This document shows, piece after piece, positions 31,545 to 40,160 of a DNA stretch of 64,000 nt (the stretch's first letter is position 1; every line of letters starts with the position of its first letter). The stretch is taken from NCBI RefSeq assembly GCF_000422725.1, contig NZ_KE383909.1:853178-917177 (forward strand), written 5' to 3'. This DNA comes from Flavobacterium subsaxonicum WB 4.1-42 = DSM 21790. GTDB lineage: Bacteria; Bacteroidota; Bacteroidia; Flavobacteriales; Flavobacteriaceae. The notes under the pieces are model-generated. The model made no database searches and was not told the DNA's origin. It saw only the letters and a list, made by a program, of their open reading frames with translations. The translations under genes were made by a program, and so were the position numbers.

Positions 31545-33719
31545 ATGAGAAAACTTTTATGGCTGTTCCTCTTAACCGGGGCGGCTGCAACGGCACAAAA
31601 AAACCTTACAATACAAGAAGCTACCTTTGGACAGTACCAAAATTTTGCTGTAAAAAGCCTTGCCGCACCACAATGGAGGCCAGATACCCACGTCTTAACC
31701 TATCTTGACGCTACCTACCAAAATCTTATGGCGCGCAGTGAAGATGGGCAGTGGGCAGAATCGGTATTACTCACTAAAGAAGAACTGGCATCGGCTTTAA
31801 AAAGCAAATTTTCGGGCGATACCTTTGCCCTTAGAATGTTCCCTGCAGGTTATTCGTGGAAAGATAAAAACACCTTATTGTTAGAAGTTGCGGGTGCTAA
31901 TGGTACTTATCTTGTTGAATTTGATGCCGCTACTAAAACTGTAAAAAGTGCCGTAAAAATAAGCGCGGATGCTGCTAACCAAGTGCTTTCGGCTAACGGA
32001 AATGCAGCTGCATGGCTTAAGGAAAACAACATTGTTATTTCTAAAGATGGTAAAGACACTAATGTTACAACCGATACCGATAAAGGTATTGTAAACGGCA
32101 GCGATTACACCCACCGCCAGGAGTTTGGTATTGATAAAGGTATGTGGTGGAGCCCTAACAGCGATAAACTGCTTTACTACCGTAAAGATGAGACTATGGT
32201 GGCCGATTTTCCGCTTATACAGTGGGGAGAGCGCATTGCTGCCGCCAAAGATATTAAGTACCCAATGGCCGGTATGAAAAGCGAAGAGGTTACGCTTTTG
32301 GTGTATGATGTGGCTACCGGCAATAAAACAACCTTAAAAACCGATGGCCCTAAAGAGCAGTTTTTAACCTGCGTTACATGGTCGCCCGATGGTAAGCAAA
32401 TTTATGTTGGTGTGCTTAACCGAGAGCAGAACCATTTAAAACTAAACAAGTATGATGCTGCTACGGGCAGCCTTATAAAGACGTTGTTTGAAGAGAAAGC
32501 CGCGACCTATGTAGAGCCGCTGCATGTATTAACTTTTATTCCGGGTAACAACAGCCAGTTTTTATACCGTACCGAAAAAGAGGGTTACGAGCAGCTATAC
32601 CTTTATAATACCGATGGTAAAGAGCTTAAAAAACTGGGTTTTAAAGATGTGGTTGTAACCGAATTGCTTGGTTTTGATACTGCCGCTAAAAATGTGTTTT
32701 ATATGGGTACGGCCAACAATGGTCTGGACCGACAGTTGTATAAAACCGACCTGAAATCGGGTAAAACGGTGCAGGTAACAACAACATCGGGCACGCATAA
32801 CGCTGTTGTTAGTACCGATGGTGCTTTGGTTTTAGATAGCTTTAGCAATACTTCAACGCCTAATGATGTAAATATTATTAACCTGAAGAACAATAAGGCC
32901 ACTAACCTTTTTAAGGCAGAAAACCCATACACCGGTAAAACAGACCTGCCTAAAATGGAGCTGGTTACCCTTACAAGTGCCGATGGCAAAACCCCGCTTA
33001 ACGGCAGGATTATCTATCCGGCTAACTTTGATGCTGCAAAGAAATATCCTGTAATTGTGTATGTATATGGAGGTCCGCATGCACAGTTAGTTACTAATAA
33101 ATGGCTGGGCGGTGCCAATTTGTTCGATTATTACCTGGCACAACAGGGCTATGTGGTATATACGATGGATAACCGCGGCAGCGATGCCCGTGGACGCGAT
33201 TTTGAACACGTAATACACCGCAACCTGGGCGTTAACGAAATGGCCGACCAGATGAAGGGTGTCGAGTTCCTGAAAGCTAAACCTTTTGTAGATGCTAATA
33301 AAATTGGTGTAAGCGGCTGGAGCTTTGGTGGTTTTATGGCAACATCGTTAATGTTAGACCAGGCCGATACTTTTAAAGTTGGCGTTGCCGGCGGCCCGGT
33401 ATGCGACTGGAAATACTACGAAGTTATGTATGGCGAACGCTATATGGATACCCCGCAGGAAAACCCTGAAGGCTATGATAAGAACAATGTTATTAAAAAG
33501 GCAGCTAAATTACAGGGCAGGCTTTTAGTAATACATGGTGCGCAGGATAACGTGGTAGTGCAACAGCACAGTATGGAGTTTATTAACTCATGCATTACAG
33601 CCGGCAAGCAGGTAGACTACTTTTTATACCCTACGCACGAGCACAACGTGAGAGGTAAAGACAGGATTCACCTGAACCAAAAAATTGCCGAATATTTTGA
33701 TACCTATTTAAAGAAATAA
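31545..33719 (+). CDS. S9 family dipeptidyl peptidase (DPP IV-type)
   Basis: Secreted serine peptidase removing N-terminal dipeptides, usually X-Pro. 724 residues: signal peptide MRKLLWLFLLTGAAATAQ, an eight-bladed beta-propeller (about 40-470) containing MWWSPNSDKLLYYRKDE, then an alpha/beta hydrolase domain. The nucleophile is in GWSFGGFMA, the acid in GAQDNVVVQ and the histidine in YPTHEHNVRGKD. Length and motifs fit the DPP IV/prolyl tripeptidyl group of Bacteroidota. Monocistronic or first of an operon: its hairpin terminator ends 12 bp before the next start codon. Confidence 0.93.
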   Translation: MRKLLWLFLLTGAAATAQKNLTIQEATFGQYQNFAVKSLAAPQWRPDTHVLTYLDATYQNLMARSEDGQWAESVLLTKEELASALKSKFSGDTFALRMFPAGYSWKDKNTLLLEVAGANGTYLVEFDAATKTVKSAVKISADAANQVLSANGNAAAWLKENNIVISKDGKDTNVTTDTDKGIVNGSDYTHRQEFGIDKGMWWSPNSDKLLYYRKDETMVADFPLIQWGERIAAAKDIKYPMAGMKSEEVTLLVYDVATGNKTTLKTDGPKEQFLTCVTWSPDGKQIYVGVLNREQNHLKLNKYDAATGSLIKTLFEEKAATYVEPLHVLTFIPGNNSQFLYRTEKEGYEQLYLYNTDGKELKKLGFKDVVVTELLGFDTAAKNVFYMGTANNGLDRQLYKTDLKSGKTVQVTTTSGTHNAVVSTDGALVLDSFSNTSTPNDVNIINLKNNKATNLFKAENPYTGKTDLPKMELVTLTSADGKTPLNGRIIYPANFDAAKKYPVIVYVYGGPHAQLVTNKWLGGANLFDYYLAQQGYVVYTMDNRGSDARGRDFEHVIHRNLGVNEMADQMKGVEFLKAKPFVDANKIGVSGWSFGGFMATSLMLDQADTFKVGVAGGPVCDWKYYEVMYGERYMDTPQENPEGYDKNNVIKKAAKLQGRLLVIHGAQDNVVVQQHSMEFINSCITAGKQVDYFLYPTHEHNVRGKDRIHLNQKIAEYFDTYLKK

Positions 33720-33728
33720 TACATTTGT

Positions 33729-33754
33729 AACAGCGCCTCAGGGCGCTGTTTTTA
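33729..33754 (+). terminator. Terminator after the DPP IV gene
   Basis: Nine-bp perfect stem AACAGCGCC / GGCGCTGTT with a four-base loop and T tail (33729-33737, 33742-33750). Confidence 0.85.
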
Positions 33755-33765
33755 TAAACATACCA

Positions 33766-34287
33766 TTGGATACAATAACTAAAAAAGAAGCGAAAAACTT
33801 AAAAAAACGCACAGTAGCTTTAAGCAAAAGGCTGAACCTGTATATGTATATTGCAATTGTGCTGTATGTTTGTAACTACCTGATTTACATAAAACATCCG
33901 CACCTTTTTGCTAATTACAATACAGCTATTGGAGGCATTTTATTTTTATGTTTATATATAGATTACAGGCTACTGCAAATAAATAACTTGTACCTGCAAA
34001 GTTTACTTATGTCGGTTGCTATTCTTGCACAGGCTTTTTTGTTGCACACTAAATTTAACAATCCAGGCAATTTTGCATCGTTGCTATTTGGTGCCAGCGT
34101 ACCTTTCTTATTCCTTGTGCTTCAAAAAATATTAAGGTCTGTATTTATACTGCTACTAAAAAGAGAACCTTTTATTGAAAAGCGTACGCGTTTTCAGGAT
34201 AAGATCTATCAGATAATTTTACTTTTGGGGCCTTTTATTTTAGCAATAGTATTTGCAGCCTACGCAAGCCGTTATTACTTCAAATAA
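33766..34287 (+). CDS. Four-helix membrane protein, function unknown
   Basis: 173 residues, starting at TTG 33766 because no in-frame ATG precedes the first membrane segment. A basic N-terminal tail (TKKEAKNLKKRTVALSKRLN) is followed by four hydrophobic segments, near residues 27-45, 52-70, 78-95 and 105-125, with a last one at 148-168, so four or five helices. I recognise no family. The start lies 12 bp after the DPP IV terminator, so expression depends on read-through or an internal promoter not visible here. The start is therefore uncertain. Confidence 0.65.
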   Translation: MDTITKKEAKNLKKRTVALSKRLNLYMYIAIVLYVCNYLIYIKHPHLFANYNTAIGGILFLCLYIDYRLLQINNLYLQSLLMSVAILAQAFLLHTKFNNPGNFASLLFGASVPFLFLVLQKILRSVFILLLKREPFIEKRTRFQDKIYQIILLLGPFILAIVFAAYASRYYFK

Positions 34288-34301
34288 CATTGAAACCAAA
34301 G

Positions 34302-34353
34302 TCCGAAAGTGAAATATTAAGGTGTTTTTGCGTCAATTTACAGCACAAAACAC
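34302..34353 (+). repeat. Dispersed repeat, copy 2 (intergenic)
   Basis: TCCGAAAGTGAAATATT at 34302-34318 followed by a GTGTTTT / AAAACAC inverted repeat (34322-34328, 34347-34353), in the 138-bp gap between two membrane-protein genes. Confidence 0.6.
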
Positions 34354-34398
34354 GTTATGGGTTAGTTAAGGTTTGAGCATCCTACCCTATTTTTTTAT

Positions 34399-34406
34399 TA
34401 CATTTG
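34399..34406 (+). promoter_or_regulatory. -7 promoter box (TACATTTG) for the 136-residue membrane protein
   Basis: Exact TAnnTTTG 19 bases before the ATG at 34426, with a TTTG at 34372-34375 (spacing 23, somewhat long). Confidence 0.55.
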
Positions 34407-34425
34407 ATGCAATAAATCTGCATAC

Positions 34426-34836
34426 ATGGCCTACCTGCTCCTGATACTCTTATTTGCCCTGCCCCTGTTATTGTTCCTTAAAACTCAGGGCGCTTTTAGT
34501 GGCTTTACATTGCTTAAATTTATTAAGGCAATAAACAGGGCTACAGTAGTTTACCTGTTTTTTGCACTGGGTTTTGCATTTTTAATAGCCTACCTGGAAA
34601 CCTACGTATACCTTGAGGCTAAAGAAACCGCAATGACCGATACCGCAATGACGTTAAGCACTGATTTTATGACAGTTCTGCTATTGGGTGTGCTTCCGCT
34701 GGTAGTATTGTTTGCTATTGTAAGGGTTTTGTTTGGTAAAAAGCTTCGCCCAAAACCGGTACCCGAAAGCAAAATTAGCTCAGAACCCCTTGATATTGAG
34801 AAAAATACAGGGCATAAAAAATCGGATAAGATCTAA
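34426..34836 (+). CDS. Three-helix membrane protein, function unknown
   Basis: 136 residues: hydrophobic segments at about 2-18, 40-62 and 83-102, then a basic, hydrophilic C-terminal tail (FGKKLRPKPVPESK...NTGHKKSDKI) likely in the cytoplasm. A short acidic stretch (YLEAKETAMTDTAM) lies between helices two and three. I recognise no family. It has its own -7 box and converges on a minus-strand pair; the short hairpin-poor gap (34837-34867) holds no clear terminator. Confidence 0.65.
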   Translation: MAYLLLILLFALPLLLFLKTQGAFSGFTLLKFIKAINRATVVYLFFALGFAFLIAYLETYVYLEAKETAMTDTAMTLSTDFMTVLLLGVLPLVVLFAIVRVLFGKKLRPKPVPESKISSEPLDIEKNTGHKKSDKI

Positions 34837-34867
34837 ACCTTACCCGATCAATTTTATTTGAAATATG

Positions 34868-35101
34868 TTATTTTATCTCTCTGGGGCCTTTAATAAAAAG
34901 CCATTTCATAAATATTTTTTCTTCGCCTAAATACTTAGCTGCCTGAAATTTAGGTGCTAATATAGTTGTGGCTACTGCTGCGGTAACGGGTATCCACCAG
35001 CCGGTAAGGTTAGTAAATTTGCCTATTAAAAAATACAGCAACAGGTATATTGGTGCAAAACCAAGAAAATTATATAATAATGCTTTAGTAGACTTGCTCA
35101 T
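34868..35101 (-). CDS. Small two-helix membrane protein
   Basis: 77 residues from the ATG MSKSTKALLYNFLGFAP at 35101; the longer frame upstream overlaps the rRNA methyltransferase coding sequence in another frame and is rejected. Two hydrophobic segments (about 14-30 and 38-58) are followed by a basic tail FMKWLFIKGPREIK. Ten bp downstream of the RlmL-like gene, so co-transcribed with it. The family is not named here; the arrangement resembles small conserved flavobacterial membrane proteins. No function can be assigned. Confidence 0.7.
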   Translation of the reverse strand: MSKSTKALLYNFLGFAPIYLLLYFLIGKFTNLTGWWIPVTAAVATTILAPKFQAAKYLGEEKIFMKWLFIKGPREIK

Positions 35102-35111
35102 TTTGTGATAC

Positions 35112-36305
35112 TTAGTAATTATCCGGGTATTTATCAGGGTCTCCCTCTCCCGTCTGAAATTTAGTACGTTTACTGCCTTCATACATTTCGTACTTAACCA
35201 AACGTGCCTCCAGCTTACCGTTAAACAACTTTATTTTACGCGATGGCTTTAAGCCAACATACTTTAACGCATCTAAATTAGCCGTTATAAACCAGGCGTT
35301 TGTACCCGGGTAGCCTTGTTTAAGGGTGTCGCCAATTTCGCGGTAAAAGCGCTCTAAATCAACATCTAACCTTTCGCCGTATGGCGGGTTAAATACCATG
35401 TGCAGTGGGCCGCGGGTTTCCTTCTCGGTAGTAAAAAAGTCTTCCTGCTGTATGGTTACGTACTCGTCCAGATTGGCGTTTTTAATATTGTCTTTAGCCT
35501 TCATTACAGCCGATGGCGCTTTGTCATACCCTTTTATGGTGTAATGAAACTCACGCACCTTTTTAAGCAGCGACTCCATTATGGTGTCAAACAGGTCGTT
35601 ATCCCAGTCGTTCCACTTTTCAAAAGCAAACTCCTTACGGTTAAGGTTGGCGGGTATGTTGCAGGCAATCATGGCAGCTTCGGCCACAATGGTACCACTA
35701 CCACACATTGGGTCCAGGAAATCGCCCTGGCCATCCCAGCCCGATAATAATAGCATACCGGCAGCAAGCACCTCGTTAATAGGCGCTATATTGGTAGCCG
35801 TTTTATAACCACGCTGGTGCAGCGAGTTACCCGACGTATCGAGCGCTACAGACACCTGGTCATCATAAATATGTATGTTTACCCTAAGATCCGGAAAATC
35901 TTTATCCACATCAGGGCGTTTGCCAAAACGGTCGCGAAACTGGTCTACAATAGCATCCTTAGTTTTTAGCGCCACAAACTGCGAGTGGTTAAAATAGTCT
36001 GAGTGCAGGGTAACATCTACCACAAAACTCTGGTTAGAATTTAAGTACTGGCTCCAGTCTATACCCATAATGCCTTTGTACAGGGCGTTGTCGTTAGCGG
36101 CCCTAAACCCATAAATTGGCTTAAGTATCTTAAGGGCAGTACGCAGGGCAAGATTGGCTTTGTACATAAAACCCTTATCGCCTTTAAAGCTAACCATCCT
36201 TACGCCTTGTTCAACATCCTGTGCACCCAGCATTTGCAGCTCTTTGGCCAGTATCTCTTCAAAACCAAAAAAGGTTTTGGCAATCATTTTAAAATTATTT
36301 TCCAT
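35112..36305 (-). CDS. THUMP-domain 23S rRNA guanine-N2 methyltransferase (RlmL N-terminal-type)
   Basis: SAM-dependent methylation of rRNA guanine; 397 residues from the ATG at 36305. A THUMP domain (about 50-160) precedes a Rossmann methyltransferase: motif I is DPMCGSGTIVAEAAMIA and the catalytic NPPY motif is MVFNPPYGERL. It corresponds to the N-terminal half of the fused E. coli RlmKL; the RlmK half is absent, so only the G2445-type activity is expected. Promoter box TATTTTTG at 36327-36334. Divergent from another methyltransferase gene. Confidence 0.88.
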   Translation of the reverse strand: MENNFKMIAKTFFGFEEILAKELQMLGAQDVEQGVRMVSFKGDKGFMYKANLALRTALKILKPIYGFRAANDNALYKGIMGIDWSQYLNSNQSFVVDVTLHSDYFNHSQFVALKTKDAIVDQFRDRFGKRPDVDKDFPDLRVNIHIYDDQVSVALDTSGNSLHQRGYKTATNIAPINEVLAAGMLLLSGWDGQGDFLDPMCGSGTIVAEAAMIACNIPANLNRKEFAFEKWNDWDNDLFDTIMESLLKKVREFHYTIKGYDKAPSAVMKAKDNIKNANLDEYVTIQQEDFFTTEKETRGPLHMVFNPPYGERLDVDLERFYREIGDTLKQGYPGTNAWFITANLDALKYVGLKPSRKIKLFNGKLEARLVKYEMYEGSKRTKFQTGEGDPDKYPDNY

Positions 36306-36326
36306 CAATCGGTTTCAATTTCACGG

Positions 36327-36334
36327 CAAAAATA
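36327..36334 (-). promoter_or_regulatory. -7 promoter box (TATTTTTG) for the RlmL-like gene
   Basis: Exact TAnnTTTG on the minus strand, 21 bases before the ATG at 36305, back to back with a plus-strand box at 36338. Confidence 0.5.
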
Positions 36335-36337
36335 AGC

Positions 36338-36345
36338 TAAATTTG
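36338..36345 (+). promoter_or_regulatory. -7 promoter box (TAAATTTG) for the methyltransferase/ZIP run
   Basis: Exact TAnnTTTG, 12 bases before the ATG at 36358 and 18 before that at 36364. Three bases separate it from the divergent minus-strand box. Confidence 0.55.
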
Positions 36346-36363
36346 CGGGTACATTCTATGAAT

Positions 36364-37095
36364 ATGCAAAAAGAAACAAATAACTGGTTTGCATCCTGGT
36401 TCGACACTCCGTATTACCATATACTTTACAAGGACCGCGACTACGAGGAAGCCCAGCTTTTTATGGATAATCTAACCAATTATCTAAACCTGCCCGAAGA
36501 TGCCAAAATATTAGACCTTGCCTGTGGCAAAGGCCGCCATTCTATCTATCTTAACCAGCTTGGTTATGATGTTACGGGCGCCGACCTCTCTGAAAACAGT
36601 ATTGCCGCAGCCTCTAAGCACGCTAACGACACCCTGCATTTTGAAGTGCACGACATGCGCGTGCCTTTTGAGCAAAAGTTTGATGCTATTTTTAACCTGT
36701 TTACCAGCTTTGGCTATTTTGAACAGGATTCTGATAATGTGGTAACCCTAAAAGCTATCTGCGAAAGCCTTAGCGAATATGGTTTTGGTGTTATCGATTT
36801 TATGAATGTTAAGCACACCATAGATAACCTTGTTCCGCACGAGGTTAAAACGGTAGATGGTATCGACTTTCATATAAAAAGGTTTTATATTGATGATCAT
36901 ATAATTAAGGAAATAGATTTTGAAGATAAAGGCGAAAAATACCACTTTGTAGAAAAGGTAAAAGCCCTTACGCTTCAGGATTTTGAGGTAATGATGGAAG
37001 AAGCCAGCATTTATTTGCTGGATACTTTTGGCGATTACAAGCTTAGAAAATTTTATAAAAACGAGTCGGAGCGTTTAATAATGATCTTTAAATAG
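36364..37095 (+). CDS. Class I SAM-dependent methyltransferase
   Basis: About 243 residues. The start is the ATG at 36364 (MQKETNNWFASWFDTPYYHILYK); the ATG at 36358 is also possible, two codons earlier, but would leave only about seven bases of leader. The long upstream extension in this frame overlaps the divergent RlmL-like gene and is rejected. Motif I is ILDLACGKGRHSIYL, followed by VTGADLS and FDAIFNLFTSFGYF. The WFDTPYYHILYKDRD N-terminus is typical of a small flavobacterial methyltransferase family; substrate unknown. One base separates its stop from the ZIP transporter start, so they are co-transcribed. Confidence 0.85.
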   Translation: MQKETNNWFASWFDTPYYHILYKDRDYEEAQLFMDNLTNYLNLPEDAKILDLACGKGRHSIYLNQLGYDVTGADLSENSIAAASKHANDTLHFEVHDMRVPFEQKFDAIFNLFTSFGYFEQDSDNVVTLKAICESLSEYGFGVIDFMNVKHTIDNLVPHEVKTVDGIDFHIKRFYIDDHIIKEIDFEDKGEKYHFVEKVKALTLQDFEVMMEEASIYLLDTFGDYKLRKFYKNESERLIMIFK

Positions 37096-37096
37096 T

Positions 37097-37819
37097 ATGA
37101 TATATTTAATACCCTTACTATCGGTTATTTTTGGCTATGTTATGGCGCTTATATTAAAGCCAACCAACAAAAAAAACCTTAAATTATTACTTGCATTTAG
37201 CGGATCTTTTTTATTATCGCTTACGGTTTTACATTTATTACCCGAAGTTTATGCCGGCAGCGCCGGTGCCGAACATGACCACGATCATGAAGGCCATGCG
37301 CACGGTGCAAATGCAGCTATAGGTATCTTTATAATGGCGGGTATTATTTTCCAGATCATACTCGAATATTTTTCTAAAGGTGCCGAGCACGGCCACGTAC
37401 ACGCCCATAGCGATGAACACGCCCACAGCATGCCCTGGCTACTATTTATAAGCCTTTGCATACATGCATTATTAGAAGGTATGCCGGTTAGCCAGCACCA
37501 CGATATGGCATGGGGCATTGCAATACACCACTTTCCCATCGCTATCATCTTAACGGCATTTTTCATCAATTCAGGGTTAAATAAAATGGCAATTATGCTG
37601 TTTATGCTGGCTTTTGCAGCCATGACACCACTGGGCACATTACTATCGGGCCAGTTAGAGTGTGTAGCAAATTATCATACGCAAATATCTGCGGTTGTGG
37701 TAGGTATCTTATTCCACATATCGTCTACCATTATATTTGAGAGTGGCGAAAATCACAAATTTAACCTTGCCAAACTTTTGGTTATTATACTTGGGGTTAT
37801 AATGGCCTATTTTCTATAA
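37097..37819 (+). CDS. ZIP-family metal transporter
   Basis: 240 residues, eight predicted helices, with histidine-rich loops HDHDHEGHAHG (about 57-70) and HGHVHAHSDEHAHS. The helix IV motif SLCIHALLEGMPVS and helix V IAIHHFPIAI carry the His/Glu/Asn-type metal ligands typical of ZIP importers; this branch has HxxxEG in both orders. Substrate is probably zinc or another divalent metal. In the same run as an upstream methyltransferase and the downstream murQ. Confidence 0.87.
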   Translation: MIYLIPLLSVIFGYVMALILKPTNKKNLKLLLAFSGSFLLSLTVLHLLPEVYAGSAGAEHDHDHEGHAHGANAAIGIFIMAGIIFQIILEYFSKGAEHGHVHAHSDEHAHSMPWLLFISLCIHALLEGMPVSQHHDMAWGIAIHHFPIAIILTAFFINSGLNKMAIMLFMLAFAAMTPLGTLLSGQLECVANYHTQISAVVVGILFHISSTIIFESGENHKFNLAKLLVIILGVIMAYFL

Positions 37820-37840
37820 CTTTACTTAAAAGCTATACTA

Positions 37841-38656
37841 ATGTCTTTTACACGAACTACAGAGCAATCTTCTAAATACGAACACCTGGAACAGATGTCG
37901 GTTGCGCAATTGCTTGAAAACATAAATAACGAAGATAAATCGGTACCTTTTGCTGTCGAAAGGGCGCTTCCGCAGATAGAAGCACTGGTAACTAAAATTG
38001 TGGGGCGATTGAAGGAAGGTGGCCGCCTGTTTTACATTGGCGCAGGCACCAGCGGGCGTTTGGGCGTGGTTGATGCATCAGAGTGCCCCCCTACTTTTGG
38101 AGTACCTTTTGACCTCGTTATTGGCCTTATTGCCGGTGGCGATGCTGCCATTAGACGTGCCGTAGAGTTTGCCGAAGACGACCGCGAACAGGCCTGGAAA
38201 GACCTATCTGAATATACTATTAACGATAAAGACGTGGTTATTGGCATTGCGGCATCGGGCACTACGCCTTATGTTATTGGCGGTTTAGAGCAGTGTAATG
38301 CTAACAACATAATCACAGGCTGCATTACCTGCAACCAGGGCAGTCCGCTTGCGGCTACAGCGCAATACCCTATAGAAGTTGTGGTTGGGCCGGAATTTGT
38401 TACCGGCAGCTCTCGTATGAAAGCCGGTACCGCCCAAAAATTGGTACTTAACATGATATCTACCGCAGCAATGATTCAGCTTGGACATGTAAAAGGTAAC
38501 AAGATGGTGGATATGCAATTGAGCAATCATAAACTTGTTGGCCGTGGTGTACAAATGATTGTTGATGAATTAAGCATACCTCAGGACGAAGCTGCTGCCC
38601 TTTTAGAAGAACATAAAAACGTACGTAAAGCAATACAAGCTTATGGCAACCGATAA
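37841..38656 (+). CDS. murQ: N-acetylmuramic acid 6-phosphate etherase
   Basis: Cleaves the lactyl ether of MurNAc-6-phosphate in peptidoglycan recycling. 271 residues of the SIS-domain family. Diagnostic are GAGTSGRLGVVDASECPPTFG (residues 67-87), IAGGDAAIRRAVEFAEDD, and VTGSSRMKAGTAQKLVLNMIST. No PTS transporter or AnmK kinase gene is next to it, so MurNAc-6-P must come from elsewhere. Its last 14 bases overlap the next small gene. Confidence 0.96.
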   Translation: MSFTRTTEQSSKYEHLEQMSVAQLLENINNEDKSVPFAVERALPQIEALVTKIVGRLKEGGRLFYIGAGTSGRLGVVDASECPPTFGVPFDLVIGLIAGGDAAIRRAVEFAEDDREQAWKDLSEYTINDKDVVIGIAASGTTPYVIGGLEQCNANNIITGCITCNQGSPLAATAQYPIEVVVGPEFVTGSSRMKAGTAQKLVLNMISTAAMIQLGHVKGNKMVDMQLSNHKLVGRGVQMIVDELSIPQDEAAALLEEHKNVRKAIQAYGNR

Positions 38657-38858
38657 GAAAATTTTAATGAAGGGGCTTAAATACCTTAGCGGCGCCCTGC
38701 CCTTGTTTTTTATTGGGCCGGTTGTTATACACAGCTCTTTTAAAAACCAGAACCACCCGTTTTTTATACCGGTGTTGGGCGTGGGTATTATTTTATGCAT
38801 TGCTGCTATAGCCCTTGTGTTTTTTGGGTTGCGCACCATAATGAAAAGCCTTACTTAA
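38643..38858 (+). CDS. DUF6095-type two-helix membrane protein
   Basis: 71 residues with two hydrophobic segments (about 11-31 and 42-65) joined by a short loop with a conserved NxxHPFFIPVLG. Sequence and position after murQ match the flavobacterial DUF6095 family as I remember it; function unknown. The start ATG lies inside the last codons of murQ (14-bp overlap), so expression is translationally coupled. Confidence 0.8.
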   Translation: MATDKKILMKGLKYLSGALPLFFIGPVVIHSSFKNQNHPFFIPVLGVGIILCIAAIALVFFGLRTIMKSLT

Positions 38859-38910
38859 TTAATCAAATTATATTTGATTTACAGAGGCATATCTCAATCA
38901 ACTTAAACTA

Positions 38911-39285
38911 ATGAAGAAACTACTTTATATAATTTTGCCCGCATTTTTATTAGTTGCCTGCTATAGCCAGGAACGCAATTGCGCCGACTTTAAAACCGGT
39001 AAATTTAGATTTGAGACAACCATTGATGGCAAAACCCAGATAACCGAACTTACCCGTACCGATAGCCTGCAAACCGAAACCTATAATGGTAAAACCACGC
39101 AGGCTTCTGTAAGATGGCTAAACGATTGTGAATTTGTGCTTAAAGATCTTGAGGCTACAAGTAAAGAGGAAAAGGAATCGATACACATGAAAATCCTAAC
39201 CACTAAAGATAATGCCGCTACGGTAGAATACTCGATAGTTGGCGATACCCACAAGCAAAAAGGAACCGTAACCAAACTTAATTAA
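38911..39285 (+). CDS. Small lipoprotein, often mislabelled DNA topoisomerase IV
   Basis: 124 residues: signal peptide MKKLLYIILPAFLLVAC with lipobox LVAC, then a 105-residue mature domain with NCADFKTGKFRF near the start and a pattern of short beta strands. In many flavobacterial annotations the homologue carries the name DNA topoisomerase IV, which does not fit: it has no topoisomerase motif and the real parC/parE are at 40.8-45.5 kb. Probably an envelope lipoprotein of unknown role. Thirteen bp before terC. Confidence 0.75.
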   Translation: MKKLLYIILPAFLLVACYSQERNCADFKTGKFRFETTIDGKTQITELTRTDSLQTETYNGKTTQASVRWLNDCEFVLKDLEATSKEEKESIHMKILTTKDNAATVEYSIVGDTHKQKGTVTKLN

Positions 39286-39298
39286 ATACATAACCCTG

Positions 39299-40078
39299 AT
39301 GGATCTTAGTTTTTTATCTAACCCTGATGCCTGGATTGCCCTGCTAACCCTTACCTTTTTGGAAATTGTACTGGGTATAGACAATATCATCTTTATCTCT
39401 ATTGTTACAGGCAAACTGCCACCTGAAGACCGTAAAAAAGCCACGCGTATTGGTTTGTTTCTGGCTATGTTTTTACGTATAGGCTTACTGTTTGGTATTA
39501 CGCTGCTTACGCGAATGAAGAAGCCTTTCTTCTCATTAGATTTTGGCTGGTTTAGTGCCGATTTTACGGGTCAGGCGCTTATTTTATTCGCCGGTGGACT
39601 TTTCTTAATTTATAAGAGTACGAAAGAGATACATGAAAAAGTAGATGTTAAAGGCGAACATGAATCCAACCTCGGCAAGGGCCCTAAGAAATCGTTTGCC
39701 GGCACTATCGCCCAGATCTTGTTAATCGACCTTATATTTTCTATCGACTCTATACTTACCGCGGTAGGTATGACAAACGGTCTTGAGGGCGCGTTATATG
39801 TTATGATTACTGCTGTAGTAATATCGGTGGGTATTATGATGCTGTTCGCCGTGCCTGTTGGTAATTTTGTAAACTCCAACCCATCGATACAGATACTTGG
39901 CCTTGCATTTTTAATACTTATTGGCTTTATGCTGATAACCGAAAGCATGCACTTATCAGGCGCTCAGCTTGCCGGGCAGCACGTTGGTGCCGTACCAAAA
40001 GGCTACCTGTATTTTGCTATAGCCTTCTCGTTAGCTGTAGAATTTTTAAACATGAAAATGAGGAAAGCTAAAGAATAG
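39299..40078 (+). CDS. TerC-family membrane protein
   Basis: 259 residues with about seven helices. The family signature acidic residues in the membrane are in FLEIVLGIDNIIFISI (residues 20-35) and ILLIDLIFSIDSILTAVGMT. TerC/Alx-type proteins are linked to metal (manganese) export or membrane-protein metallation; tellurite resistance is only a historical name. No other tellurite gene is nearby. Terminated by a strong hairpin. Confidence 0.9.
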   Translation: MDLSFLSNPDAWIALLTLTFLEIVLGIDNIIFISIVTGKLPPEDRKKATRIGLFLAMFLRIGLLFGITLLTRMKKPFFSLDFGWFSADFTGQALILFAGGLFLIYKSTKEIHEKVDVKGEHESNLGKGPKKSFAGTIAQILLIDLIFSIDSILTAVGMTNGLEGALYVMITAVVISVGIMMLFAVPVGNFVNSNPSIQILGLAFLILIGFMLITESMHLSGAQLAGQHVGAVPKGYLYFAIAFSLAVEFLNMKMRKAKE

Positions 40079-40094
40079 ACTTACAATATATTAC

Positions 40095-40130
40095 AATAAT
40101 AAGGACAGCTTTAGGGCTGTCTTTATTATT
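40095..40130 (+). terminator. Terminator after terC
   Basis: Fourteen-bp stem AATAATAAGGACAG / CTGTCTTTATTATT (40095-40108, 40117-40130) with one G-T wobble. Confidence 0.75.
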
Positions 40131-40138
40131 TATATTTG
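40131..40138 (+). promoter_or_regulatory. -7 promoter box (TATATTTG) for the 210-residue gene
   Basis: Exact TAnnTTTG starting directly after the terC terminator, 22 bases before the ATG at 40161. Confidence 0.55.
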
Positions 40139-40160
40139 AAGGTATATATAAAGGTAAATA

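Noticed and set aside
36154-36357. Longer N-terminus of the methyltransferase at 36364
   Set aside because: It would overlap the divergent RlmL-like gene and place the start upstream of the promoter box; homologues start at the WFASWFDTPYYH region.
39299-40078. Tellurite-resistance operon
   Set aside because: TerC-family proteins are common as single genes linked to metal homeostasis; no terZABDE partner is near.
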